48,411 bases of DNA, from positions 1 to 48,411 of the forward strand of contig JAQBPB010000123.1 of NCBI GenBank assembly GCA_028287745.1, read 5' to 3'. Each line of letters starts with the position of its first letter. Within the stretch, counting starts at the first letter, position 1. The stretch comes from Chloroflexota bacterium. GTDB taxonomy: Bacteria > Chloroflexota > Chloroflexia > Chloroheliales > Chloroheliaceae. Made by a program: the position numbers and the translations under genes. The notes under the pieces were generated by a model. That model had not been told where the DNA came from, did not search any database, and was given only the letters and a program-made list of their open reading frames with translations. Below, one piece after another: positions 32,624-40,813 of the stretch.

Positions 32624-34219
32624 CTAGTAAGCATTCTTGTCGGTAAAAATAACCAGGACAGTTTTAAGCATAATCTTCAGGTCGAACAATACCGACCAGT
32701 TTTCGACATAATACAGGTCATAGCGGGTCCGCTCGGTAATCGAAGTATCACCGCGCAGCCCGTTGACCTGGGCCCACCCGGTAATCCCGGCTTTTTCTTT
32801 GTGGCGGCGCATATAACGAGGAATGGTCCGGCTGAATTGCTCGACATAGTGGGGTTGCTCCGGGCGCGGCCCGACAATGCTCATATCTCCCACCAGCACG
32901 TTAATAAACTGGGGCAGTTCGTCCAGGCTGTAGCGCCGGATAAACCGGCCCAGCCTGGTCCGGCGCGGGTCGTTTTCGGTGGTCCACTTGGGGCTTTCCT
33001 GGTCGCCCACGTAGCGCATTGAGCGGAACTTATAGACCGTAAAGGGCTTGCCGTCCAACCCGACCCGTTCCTGGGTGTAAAAGACCGGCCCCCGGGGGGA
33101 GGTAAGCTTTATCAGCAGGGCGATTAGCAGCATTACCGGTGAAACAATCACCAGCAGGGCCAGGCTGATAGCAATGTCCATCCCGCGCTTGATAAAACGG
33201 TTTACGCCGCGCAAGGCCACATCTTTAACCGAAACCAGCGGCAGGCCGGTCAGGGCGCTAATAGTTACTTCGTTGGCCGTCACAAGCTGGAAGGCTTCCG
33301 GATAAATCCGGATATTGACCGGCAAATCGTCGCACATGCCGACCAGGTCGAACAGTTCGGCCTGGGTCACGCCGGACATGGTTATAATCAGTTCATCAAT
33401 TTCGTTAGCGCGGACAATGTCGGCCAGGTCATCAATATGGCCCAGCAGCACCGACCCGTCGGGCACCTCACAGGTGTGGCCTGCCTGGCGCTGGTCGCAG
33501 ACAATCCCGGCAATTACATAACCCAATTCCGGCACCGATTGGACCTTGCGGACTATCCGGGCAGTCGGTTCGCCGCCGCCGACAATTACCATGCGCACCT
33601 GGGACAGGCCCACCCGCCGCAGTAAATCCACCAGTGAACTGAACAGCCACCGGACTATACAGACCAGGGCTATAATCAGGATCATCGAATAAACAAAGAT
33701 AATGCGAGAATACAGGAAATTCGGCCCTAATAAAAACGAGTTAAAGAAGATTGCCAGCACCAGGCCCAGAAAGGTCCCGGCGCAAATCCGGTAAAACTCG
33801 TCAATTTTACTAAAGCCGCGCTTCAGACGGTAAATTCCCCGGTTGTAGAAAGCGAGCAAGACCGCCACAGTTGAAAGGGCCAGGATAATCTGGTAATTGT
33901 TGGGGTTGAAGTCAATGAAAGGGCCGCCCAGGTCCACCCGCTTGCGGGTGACATAGGCCAGCAAAAAACCGGCTATGATGGCAGCCAGGTCCAGGGCCAA
34001 CTGGATGCCGAAGACTACAAACTGGACCCAGACCCAGCGGTGAGTTTTGTCCAGGGTCCGGCGGTTGCGGTGAGGCGCGATTGGCGGGCGCACCGAAACC
34101 ACCTCCAGCGTATCGCCCGGTTCTGCGGACGCATCGGCGGCTGAAGTGGTTAGACCGGGCCGGACCGGCTCCAGTGGCGAATTGGTTGTTTCTGGTATCC
34201 TGCTAAGCTTTTCTTCCAA
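32624..34219 (-). CDS. Polyprenyl-phosphate sugar-phosphate transferase (WbaP/EpsL-like)
   Basis: The 531-residue protein has four N-terminal membrane helices (about 45-190), a Rossmann-like CoA-binding-type domain (about 200-320) and a re-entrant helix (about 345-370). The C-terminal bacterial sugar transferase domain contains 'FYTQERVGLDGKPFTVYKFR', 'RRYSLDELPQFINVLVGDMS' and 'GPRPEQPHYVEQF', with 'GITGWAQVNGLRG'. It transfers a sugar phosphate from a nucleotide to undecaprenyl phosphate, the first step of surface glycan synthesis. It has a TTG start. It follows the GT2 gene after 24 bases in one operon. Confidence 0.93.
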   Translation of the reverse strand: MEEKLSRIPETTNSPLEPVRPGLTTSAADASAEPGDTLEVVSVRPPIAPHRNRRTLDKTHRWVWVQFVVFGIQLALDLAAIIAGFLLAYVTRKRVDLGGPFIDFNPNNYQIILALSTVAVLLAFYNRGIYRLKRGFSKIDEFYRICAGTFLGLVLAIFFNSFLLGPNFLYSRIIFVYSMILIIALVCIVRWLFSSLVDLLRRVGLSQVRMVIVGGGEPTARIVRKVQSVPELGYVIAGIVCDQRQAGHTCEVPDGSVLLGHIDDLADIVRANEIDELIITMSGVTQAELFDLVGMCDDLPVNIRIYPEAFQLVTANEVTISALTGLPLVSVKDVALRGVNRFIKRGMDIAISLALLVIVSPVMLLIALLIKLTSPRGPVFYTQERVGLDGKPFTVYKFRSMRYVGDQESPKWTTENDPRRTRLGRFIRRYSLDELPQFINVLVGDMSIVGPRPEQPHYVEQFSRTIPRYMRRHKEKAGITGWAQVNGLRGDTSITERTRYDLYYVENWSVLFDLKIMLKTVLVIFTDKNAY

Positions 34220-34243
34220 AGTTTTACTTTCCCAGGTTCAAAG

Positions 34244-35329
34244 CTAGCTTACCCGTTTCCTGGTTCCCGACCGCAGGGCGTTTCTCAGCAGGGCCAGGCT
34301 GCCCTTGCCCAGGATGCCCAGGTAGATTAACCAGTTAAGTAAGAAAAAGGTGTCCCGGGCGTAGTGTTTGCGATAAAACACAAACATGGCTTGATAAAAG
34401 TTTACCAGGGCTCCGTAACTGCGTTTTTTGCTGCTTTCGCCTTTCAGGTGAAGTACCGTAGTCGCCGGATAGTACATAATCTTCCAGCCGAGGTTCTTAA
34501 TGCGGAAGGCCCAGTCCAGGTCTTCGCCGTACATAAAGTAAGCTTCATCCAGAATCCCGGCTTGCCGGATAACTTCCGCTCTTAAGAGCATAAACGCGCC
34601 GACCACGCTATCCACTTCGGTTGTAGTATCAACGTCCATGTAAGTTAAATTGTAGCGGCCAAACCGGCGGCTTTTTGGGAAAAGTTTGCTCAGGCCCAGC
34701 ATCCGGTAGAGCGAAACCTCCGGCGTCGGGAAACTGCGGCGACAAGCCAGGTCCAGTTCGCCGTTGGCCTTAACCAGTTTCGGTCCGACTACTCCCACGT
34801 CAGGGTTGGCTTCGGCAAAGTCATATACGACCTGGAAGGCGTCCGGTGGGACAATCGAGTCCGGGTTTAGCAGCAAGATATAGCGGGCCTGGGGCTGCGA
34901 GCCGATATGAAGAAGTTTGCGCTCGACCTGCTCGGCTGGGCTGAGGTCAGGCTGCTCGGCTTCCGGCGGCAGCGGGCAAATCAGGCGCATCGCCAGGTTG
35001 TTTCCAAAAGCGTAACCGCCGTTAACCGGGCTGGCGATAAAAGTTAGGTTGTCGTGGAAAGGTTCAAATTCCGACCGGACCATCTCGGCGCTTTTATCGC
35101 TGGAACCGTTATCCACCACAAAGACCCGCCAGCGGAAATTACACTTGCTGGCAAATACCGACTCCAGGCAGGGCCGTAAAAGATCAACTGTATTGTAGTT
35201 AAGGATAATAATATCGAGGTCGCTTATAAATTCCCACTGCTCCTGGGATGAAGTTGCGAGTAAAGTACCTGTGCCGGGTGCCCTCCTGGCACCTGCTGCC
35301 GTTATTTCATCACTTTGGATTACGGTCAC
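34244..35329 (-). CDS. GT2 glycosyltransferase (rhamnosyltransferase-like, WbbL type)
   Basis: The 361-residue protein has the GT-A order: 'IIILNYNTVDLLRPCLESVF' (about 40-59), 'VFVVDNGSSDKSAEMVRSEF' (about 69-88), 'GYAFGNNLAM' and the metal/nucleotide site 'ILLLNPDSIVPPDAF' (about 151-165). The acceptor-side 'YFMYGEDLDWAFRIKNLGWK' (about 264-283) is typical of WbbL rhamnosyltransferases. A hydrophobic C-terminal segment may touch the membrane. It has a GTG start with an AGGGTG site and an extended -10 promoter. It is first in an operon with the initiating transferase, so it likely adds the second or a later sugar of that glycan. Confidence 0.9.
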   Translation of the reverse strand: MTVIQSDEITAAGARRAPGTGTLLATSSQEQWEFISDLDIIILNYNTVDLLRPCLESVFASKCNFRWRVFVVDNGSSDKSAEMVRSEFEPFHDNLTFIASPVNGGYAFGNNLAMRLICPLPPEAEQPDLSPAEQVERKLLHIGSQPQARYILLLNPDSIVPPDAFQVVYDFAEANPDVGVVGPKLVKANGELDLACRRSFPTPEVSLYRMLGLSKLFPKSRRFGRYNLTYMDVDTTTEVDSVVGAFMLLRAEVIRQAGILDEAYFMYGEDLDWAFRIKNLGWKIMYYPATTVLHLKGESSKKRSYGALVNFYQAMFVFYRKHYARDTFFLLNWLIYLGILGKGSLALLRNALRSGTRKRVS

Positions 35330-35383
35330 AAAAAAACACCCTGCTTATTTAGATTTATGTAATAAAGACCCAACATCCGCCTA

Positions 35384-35411
35384 ATTATATCAAACTAGCT
35401 GTTATAAACAA
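35384..35411 (-). promoter_or_regulatory. Extended -10 promoter of the GT2-WbaP operon
   Basis: On the minus strand TTGTTT (35411-35406), a 16-base spacer and TATAAT (35389-35384). TGA before the -10 makes it extended. The predicted start near 35377 gives a leader of about 48 bases. Confidence 0.7.
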
Positions 35412-35439
35412 AGTGGCCTGTAAACCGGGTACATTTAAT

Positions 35440-35468
35440 TTGACAGGCGCGCCACCTAAAGCTAGAAT
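35440..35468 (+). promoter_or_regulatory. Promoter of the ZapE gene, leaderless
   Basis: TTGACA (35440-35445), a 17-base spacer and TAGAAT (35463-35468). Only 8 bases separate the -10 from the ATG at 35477, so the start codon should be at the 5' end of the mRNA. No ribosome site exists. Confidence 0.8.
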
Positions 35469-35476
35469 TTGAGCCT

Positions 35477-36553
35477 ATGACAAGCCCTCTTTTAACTACC
35501 GGCGATGCACCGGAACAATTAACGCTGGACCAGATAAACGCCACGGTAAGCGTGGAAGAAGTAGTCGCCGGTTTCGTGCCGCCGCCCCGTTTTGCGACCG
35601 CCTCGTTTGCTACCTACCAACCGGACCCGGTCGAACCGTCCCAGACCGCTGCGGTGGCCCAATTGCAGACATATGTCAGCGAGCTGGCTCCTGAAGATAA
35701 ACCCCGCGCCCGCTTTTTCGGCCGCTGGCGCAGGCAAGCCGAACCGGATGGCCCCAGGGGCATCTACCTGGATGGCGGCTATGGCGTGGGCAAGACCCAC
35801 CTGTTAGCCTCATCCTATCACGCTACTTCCGGCTTGAAAGCGTATCTTTCGTTCCAGGAACTGGCCTATGTTATCGGGGCAATGGGTATGGTCTCCAGCG
35901 TAGAAGCCTTTCGCCGCTATACCCTGTTGTGCGTGGACGAATTTGAACTGGACGATGTGGGTAATACGATGCTGGCGAAAACCTTTATTACAAACTTAAC
36001 TCAGGGCCAGACCCATATCATTACCACCTCGAATACGCTGCCAAGTGACCTGGGCCAGGGCCGGTTCGCCGCCGAAAACTTCCGCCGCGAAATCGGCCAG
36101 ATTGCCGCTGCTTTTAAGGTTTTACGGATTGAGGGGCGGGATTACCGCCAGCGCAATTACCAGCCGGACACCCTGTCCCAGGGCTTATTGACCGACCAGC
36201 AGTTAAAGGATGCTTTCACGGCCTATCATTCCACTCGGGGTGCTAAACTTTACGCTTCCTTTGCGGAATTAACCGCCCATCTTGCCCGGCTGCATCCCAT
36301 CAGTTACCAGCGCTTGCTAGCTCCGCTGGGCGCGGTATTTATTGAGGGCCTGGCCCCGATGGATGACCAGAATATCGCCCTGCGCTTCGTCCACCTGATA
36401 GATAAACTTTACGACCAGGGCATTCACCTTGCGGTTTCGGCCCAGTGCGACCTGGCCGATATATTCTCCCAGGAATACCGCGACAAAGGTTATGCCAAGA
36501 AATACCGGCGCTGTCTCTCCCGGATTGGCGAGCTGTTGCAAGAACCGGGTTAG
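35477..36553 (+). CDS. zapE: ZapE/AFG1-family AAA+ ATPase
   Basis: The 358-residue ATPase is of the AFG1/LACE1/ZapE family. Walker A is 'GGYGVGKTHLL' (100-110), Walker B is 'LLCVDEFELDD' (150-160), sensor 1 is near 'IITTSNTLPSDL' (181-192), and 'AENFRREIGQIAAAFKVLRI' follows, as in family members. ZapE binds FtsZ and helps constriction in Escherichia coli; a division role here is by homology. The N-terminal 35 residues are variable. The promoter places the mRNA start at the ATG. It is monocistronic and divergent from the glycosyltransferase operon. A weak hairpin (36593-36617) follows. Confidence 0.9.
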   Translation: MTSPLLTTGDAPEQLTLDQINATVSVEEVVAGFVPPPRFATASFATYQPDPVEPSQTAAVAQLQTYVSELAPEDKPRARFFGRWRRQAEPDGPRGIYLDGGYGVGKTHLLASSYHATSGLKAYLSFQELAYVIGAMGMVSSVEAFRRYTLLCVDEFELDDVGNTMLAKTFITNLTQGQTHIITTSNTLPSDLGQGRFAAENFRREIGQIAAAFKVLRIEGRDYRQRNYQPDTLSQGLLTDQQLKDAFTAYHSTRGAKLYASFAELTAHLARLHPISYQRLLAPLGAVFIEGLAPMDDQNIALRFVHLIDKLYDQGIHLAVSAQCDLADIFSQEYRDKGYAKKYRRCLSRIGELLQEPG

Positions 36554-36967
36554 TCTTGTCCCGGCCCTGACCCTGGGTTGGTCTGAGGCATCCACCGGCT
36601 AATTTAAAACGCCGGTGCAAGCCGGTTCTACCATTTATATTTGCACTGTAGCTGAATATTCTTATTAAAACTACCGGACAGGTAGTTTATTGTTTAAAAC
36701 AACTAATAAAATGAGCTTGTAAAATTAGCTATTTAAATTCCAATTATGTAACCCGTTTCCCTGGCCTCAAATTCTACTAGTAATATCTAAAATAAACCCC
36801 GCAAGCTATTTTTAAGATAAAGCCTTCAAATTCGCAAGGGAGGCTATTTATAAAAAAACAAATAAATTACCTATTGTATTTTTTATAAATATAGTGTTAA
36901 ATAAAAATGCTCTTAAGTTTTTCCTCGCCCTAAATTTAACTGAAATTTAATAAACAAGGAACCAATT
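36554..36967. other. Long AT-rich intergenic region
   Basis: After a weak dyad (CACCGGC 36593-36599 with GCCGGTG 36611-36617) the rest is markedly AT-rich, unlike the GC-richer coding sequence around it. No gene, repeat array or consensus promoter stands out. It probably holds the promoter of the secreted protein gene at 36968. Confidence 0.5.
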
Positions 36968-38257
36968 ATGTTAAAACCCAGGTTTTTGCTTGTATTTTTC
37001 TACGTCGCTGCTTTAATGTTTAGTTTTACCCTGGTTTCGCAACGTCCGGCTGCGGCCCAGACTGACCAGCGTTGTTTTACCGAAACAAAACAGTGTATTT
37101 CCGGCCGGATAAGGGAGTACTGGGAGCAGAATGGCGGCTTGCCGGTCTTTGGCTTTCCGACCGGCGCCCAGGGTGAGGAGTTGGTAGAAGGCAAAAAATT
37201 CCAGGTCCAGTGGTTCGAACGTAACCGCCTGGAATTACACCCTGAGAATGGCCGCCCCTACGATGTGCTCCTGGGCCGTTTGGGTGTTGTCCGGCTTGAG
37301 CAGCAGAATCGGAATTGGCCGACCTTTGCTAGAGTTGATAACGCCGCTCCGGGCTGCCAGTATTTTGCCGAAACGGGCCACAGCCTGTGCGAACCTTTCC
37401 TGACTTACTTCAGGAGCAACGGTCTTGAGTTTGACGGTAAACCGGGCAAGAGTTACCCCGAAAGCCTGGCGCTTTTTGGCTTACCTGTTTCGGAACCTAC
37501 CGTTGAGACAAATCAGGCCGGGGCAACAGTTTCCACTCAGTGGTTCGAACGGGCCCGCTTTGAACATCATCCCCAGAACCAGCCGCCTTACCACGTGCTG
37601 CTAGGCTTATTGGGCAATGAAATAAGATCCAACACGGTTGTTACACCGCCGCCCCCGCCGCCGCCCGCAGTAGTGGCCTGTGAGGGTGTCCCGGCTGCGA
37701 AGGATGCTGAACTGCATCCCAGCCAGTGTGTCTCCGAAGGAACTATCATCTTCATGAACATTTCCGGGTTCAAAGGTGGCGAACAAGTCGGGTTTTGGCT
37801 TAATAACCCCAAAGGTGAACCAGTAATTGGCACCCGCCGGACCTTTCAAATAGGGAGCAACGGCCGGGAAACTAACATTGTCCTGTTTGTCGGTTCAACA
37901 CCCGGCATCTGGTCGTGGGTTTTCCAGGGTACCACCAGCGGCCACCAATCGATAATTTATATCAAGGTCCAGGAAGAGTCCGATGCTACCTTGCATATCC
38001 TGTCGGCCGAAGGCGCAAAAGTTGGTGGCACCGCTACTCTTACCGCTAAGACTGCCCCTAACGCCAGTTGCTCTATTGAGTACTTCACACCCAGCGGAAG
38101 TTTCAGTCAGGCCTCCGGACTGATAGACAAGACGGCTGATGCCCAGGGCAATGTTTCCTGGAGCTGGGCGGTCGGTAGTTCCAGCGCCAAAGGTCAGGGT
38201 TATGTGGCTGTAACTTGTAATAATTTCACGGTCAGCCGTGAGATTACCATCAACTAA
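36968..38257 (+). CDS. Secreted protein with two LGFP-like repeats and Ig-like C-terminus
   Basis: The 429-residue protein has a signal peptide (about 1-31, ending AAAQ) and two repeats (about 44-106 and 142-216). Each contains a G-L-P/F-G-x-P core, 'QWFERxRxExHP' and 'YxVLLGxLG'. A Pro-rich linker (227-233) follows. The C-terminal about 190 residues are beta-rich Ig-like domains with paired cysteines. This repeat type is common in secreted Chloroflexota proteins and may bind cell wall or glycan (inference). AAGGA lies 9 bases before the ATG. It ends at a strong terminator and is monocistronic. Confidence 0.85.
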   Translation: MLKPRFLLVFFYVAALMFSFTLVSQRPAAAQTDQRCFTETKQCISGRIREYWEQNGGLPVFGFPTGAQGEELVEGKKFQVQWFERNRLELHPENGRPYDVLLGRLGVVRLEQQNRNWPTFARVDNAAPGCQYFAETGHSLCEPFLTYFRSNGLEFDGKPGKSYPESLALFGLPVSEPTVETNQAGATVSTQWFERARFEHHPQNQPPYHVLLGLLGNEIRSNTVVTPPPPPPPAVVACEGVPAAKDAELHPSQCVSEGTIIFMNISGFKGGEQVGFWLNNPKGEPVIGTRRTFQIGSNGRETNIVLFVGSTPGIWSWVFQGTTSGHQSIIYIKVQEESDATLHILSAEGAKVGGTATLTAKTAPNASCSIEYFTPSGSFSQASGLIDKTADAQGNVSWSWAVGSSSAKGQGYVAVTCNNFTVSREITIN

Positions 38258-38280
38258 GACTCTTCAAACCGGTTGCAGCT

Positions 38281-38320
38281 AAAAGTGGGCTGAGTGTAAT
38301 TTACACTCGGCCCGCTTTTT
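38281..38320 (+). terminator. Intrinsic terminator of the secreted protein gene
   Basis: A long stem with one mismatch (AAAAGTGGGCTGAGTGTA with TACACTCGGCCCGCTTTTT) and a short ATT loop lies 24 bases past the stop, ending in TTTTT. The remainder up to 38573 is AT-rich with no gene; TATAAT at 38499-38504 lacks a good -35. Confidence 0.92.
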
Positions 38321-38573
38321 AAAGATATGGGTGCATGGTAACATCTCTTAATTCCCACCTGAACCGCGCCAAAGCCGCCAGGATCTCTTACAAACAACCC
38401 TGATTGCTTCGAGAGATTTGAAAAAACAAAATAGTAATGTTGTTTAAATTAGTACTTTAATACTATTTAACCAGACAACTTATTTAACACGAAACTTTTA
38501 TAATAAATCACTGTTTAGTTCTTATAAACCGGCAGGGGCAACCAAAGCTTCCCCTACTCCTACCAGGGGCGCG

Positions 38574-38828
38574 GTGAAACAGTCACCATCAGGTAACCAG
38601 GGTACCAGGAGTGGCGGTTATAAGCGTGAGCCAATAGGTACCAAGTTACGCTATGACATTCTGACCAGAGATGGCTACCGGTGTATAAAATGCGGCGCTA
38701 AAGCTCCGAATACTAAATTACATATAGACCATAAGAATCCGGTGTCACAGGGTGGGACCAATGATCCATCAAACCTCCAAACCCTTTGTGACCGTTGCAA
38801 TCTTGGCAAAGGGGCCAGGATGGGGTAA
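38574..38828 (+). CDS. Small stand-alone HNH endonuclease-like protein
   Basis: The 84-residue protein has a basic N-terminus and a compact HNH motif. A zinc pair 'CIKCG' (about 37-41), the His-containing 'LHIDHKNPVSQGGTNDPSNL' (about 49-68) and a second pair 'CDRCN' (about 72-76) with 'GKGA' complete the fold. It has a GTG start with AGGGG 4 bases upstream. It is not linked to phage, toxin, restriction or intron genes. Stand-alone HNH proteins of this size occur in many bacteria; the substrate (DNA damage, nicking or foreign DNA) cannot be inferred. Confidence 0.85.
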   Translation: MKQSPSGNQGTRSGGYKREPIGTKLRYDILTRDGYRCIKCGAKAPNTKLHIDHKNPVSQGGTNDPSNLQTLCDRCNLGKGARMG

Positions 38829-39032
38829 AACTGGCCTGTATAGCGGGTAAAAGCTCCTCGCCCTGCGGATTAGTTTAAACTCCAGCTTATCCTGATGTTG
38901 TGACTGCATTTACCGGTGGTTAATTTTTTCGAACGGCAATTTGTGTTAAAGTGAGAAAGGAGCAATGGAAGCGTAAAACCCACTGTTGGAAATTAACGCG
39001 CAAGAGAGAACTGGTAACGTAGGACAGCTACT

Positions 39033-39899
39033 ATGGAACGGGTAAGCCAAAATCAGGTGGGAAATTTTAAGCACCAACCAGGAAGCAGATTTAACTGTTC
39101 CAGTATAGCCCTTTCCATCCGGCGCTTCACCGGCTTATTTATCATCGTGGCGGCGGCAAGCCTGCCGTTACTTTTGACCGCTTGCGGTTCCAATACCCCC
39201 ACTCCTGCCCAACCAAAAATTTCACCCACTGTTACCGGCACCCTGGCGGCTTCTACAGGTCCCGTTAGTCCGGCAGTTACCGTGGACACCGCCCCTCCTT
39301 TACCGCCCGCCGAGATTATCAGCCGGGCCAGTGCCGTTTTTAGCAGCCTGCAAAGTTATTACCTGGTGCTGGATATTCGCACCGGCCGACCCCAGGTTAA
39401 GGGATTGGAAGTCAGACAGGCCGAGGGTTTCTTGCAGGCGCCTGACCGCTATGACGTAAAAATTCAAGTAGCTCTGCTGGTGGTCGAGTTCAAAATCCCG
39501 GTAGTGGGACGGGACGGCCAGCAGCATATGCGGGGCGACAACGGCGGTTGGAGCGCTTCTACCGCTGAAGAGAAGCTCGATTTACCAGCCTTTTTCAATC
39601 CACAGTCGGGAGTAGGGCCAACCCTGGCGAAAGTGCGCGATCCGCTTTACCTGGGGACCGTAACCCTTTCCGGCCGTCCCATGCTTCACCTGCAAGGCGG
39701 CCTGACCGGTAAAGATATAGAGGGGCTAACCCTGCATAAACTTGGTTCGCGAGATGTTACCGTGGAGGGCTGGTTTGACCCGGAAACTTTCCGGTTAACG
39801 CAGCTTTCTTTAAAAGAAACCGGCCCTAACGGCGCTTACTGGATCTACAACTTCTCAAAATTCAACGAGCCGGTCAATATTCAGATACCGGGCAAATAA
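39033..39899 (+). CDS. LppX/LprG-like lipoprotein
   Basis: The 288-residue lipoprotein has a long positive N-region, a hydrophobic segment (about 33-49) and lipobox LLLTAC (Cys51). A Thr/Pro linker (about 54-92) precedes a beta-rich domain (about 92-286) with the pattern of LppX/LprG/LolA-like lipid carriers: 'SLQSYYLVLDI', 'APDRYDVKIQ' and 'VEGWFDPETFRLTQLSLKET'. These bind lipids or glycolipids at the cell surface. AGGA lies 8 bases before the ATG. It ends at a near-perfect bidirectional terminator and is monocistronic. Confidence 0.85.
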   Translation: MERVSQNQVGNFKHQPGSRFNCSSIALSIRRFTGLFIIVAAASLPLLLTACGSNTPTPAQPKISPTVTGTLAASTGPVSPAVTVDTAPPLPPAEIISRASAVFSSLQSYYLVLDIRTGRPQVKGLEVRQAEGFLQAPDRYDVKIQVALLVVEFKIPVVGRDGQQHMRGDNGGWSASTAEEKLDLPAFFNPQSGVGPTLAKVRDPLYLGTVTLSGRPMLHLQGGLTGKDIEGLTLHKLGSRDVTVEGWFDPETFRLTQLSLKETGPNGAYWIYNFSKFNEPVNIQIPGK

Positions 39900-39924
39900 A
39901 CCTGCCGCTTAAACTTATAAAGAG

Positions 39925-39964
39925 AAAACCCCTGGCCGGTAACTTTGCACCGGCCAGGGGTTTT
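39925..39964. terminator. Strong bidirectional intrinsic terminator
   Basis: A perfect 16-bp stem (AAAACCCCTGGCCGGT with ACCGGCCAGGGGTTTT) has an 8-base loop. It lies 26 bases after the lipoprotein stop and 76 before the convergent DUF3105 stop. Confidence 0.92.
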
Positions 39965-40039
39965 AAATAGCTAATCAAAAATGGTTCGACGCGGGTTTTA
40001 GGCCGGTTCTAGCCTGCGCCACCGGCCACCCAAGCCCCT

Positions 40040-40813
40040 TTAGCGCTCGCTGGGTGTTCCCACGCCACCTGTGCAGGACGCGCCTGGTTCAGGCGTCTGC
40101 GGGCCCTGTGCGTAAGTCTTTATAAACTCGGCCAGGCGCGGGTCGGCGGCATCCTCAAGTTTTAGCTGTGTTCCCCAGGCCGATGCGACTACCGGGGAGG
40201 TTAAACCGGTAAAGGGGCTCAGCAGGACATATCCCTTACCGCGTGCCTGCACCCGGAGCTGTTCAACTGCTGCCTGGGGCAGGTTCGGCTGGTAGGTTAC
40301 CCAGACCGCGCCGTGTTCCAGCGAGTGTACGCCGTTTTCGCTAACTACCGGTTGGTCGTAAATGCCGCAGTTTTGCCAGATGGGGCTGTGCGCCCCGCCC
40401 ACCGGCGGTAATTGCGGATAAGATACCGTCCCGGTGACGTGGGTCTGTTCCAACCCGGAAAAAGTTTGTACCCCGGCAATGGCGCTCCTGGGAGTCTGAG
40501 TGAGGGCCCAGGCAATTATGCCGCCGACTACAACGAGGATACCCAGCGCAATCGCAATCCCGGTTAATAACTGCCGTCTCTCGCGCTTGCGTTTCCGCTC
40601 CAACTGGGCCTGACGCCGGGACGATGCGTTCTGATTGGGGCCTTTGCCTGACCCTGACGCGGCTCTTACCGGTGTTTCCGAGGCTATTTCGGTGGCCTGG
40701 TCTACCGGGACAAACGACTTTCGGGCCGCTTCTACCGGCGAACCGGTTTTACGGGCCACTCCTGCCGGAGTGCCGATATTAGAAGGTCTGTTATTTTTTT
40801 TCTTGTTGCTCAT
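40040..40813 (-). CDS. DUF3105 membrane-anchored protein
   Basis: The 257-residue protein has a disordered, strongly basic cytoplasmic N-terminus (about 1-80), one membrane helix (about 82-104) and an extracytoplasmic DUF3105 domain. This has 'THVTGTVSYPQLPPVGGAHS' (about 124-143), 'CGIYDQPV' and 'GVHSLEHGAVWVTYQP' (about 160-175), matching the family pattern of conserved histidines (H-V-x-G ... P-P-x-x-G-x-H ... H-x-L-E-H-G). The His and Cys residues suggest metal binding. A second Cys lies near the C-terminus. The function is unknown. It is common in actinobacteria and Chloroflexota. Confidence 0.88.
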   Translation of the reverse strand: MSNKKKNNRPSNIGTPAGVARKTGSPVEAARKSFVPVDQATEIASETPVRAASGSGKGPNQNASSRRQAQLERKRKRERRQLLTGIAIALGILVVVGGIIAWALTQTPRSAIAGVQTFSGLEQTHVTGTVSYPQLPPVGGAHSPIWQNCGIYDQPVVSENGVHSLEHGAVWVTYQPNLPQAAVEQLRVQARGKGYVLLSPFTGLTSPVVASAWGTQLKLEDAADPRLAEFIKTYAQGPQTPEPGASCTGGVGTPSER

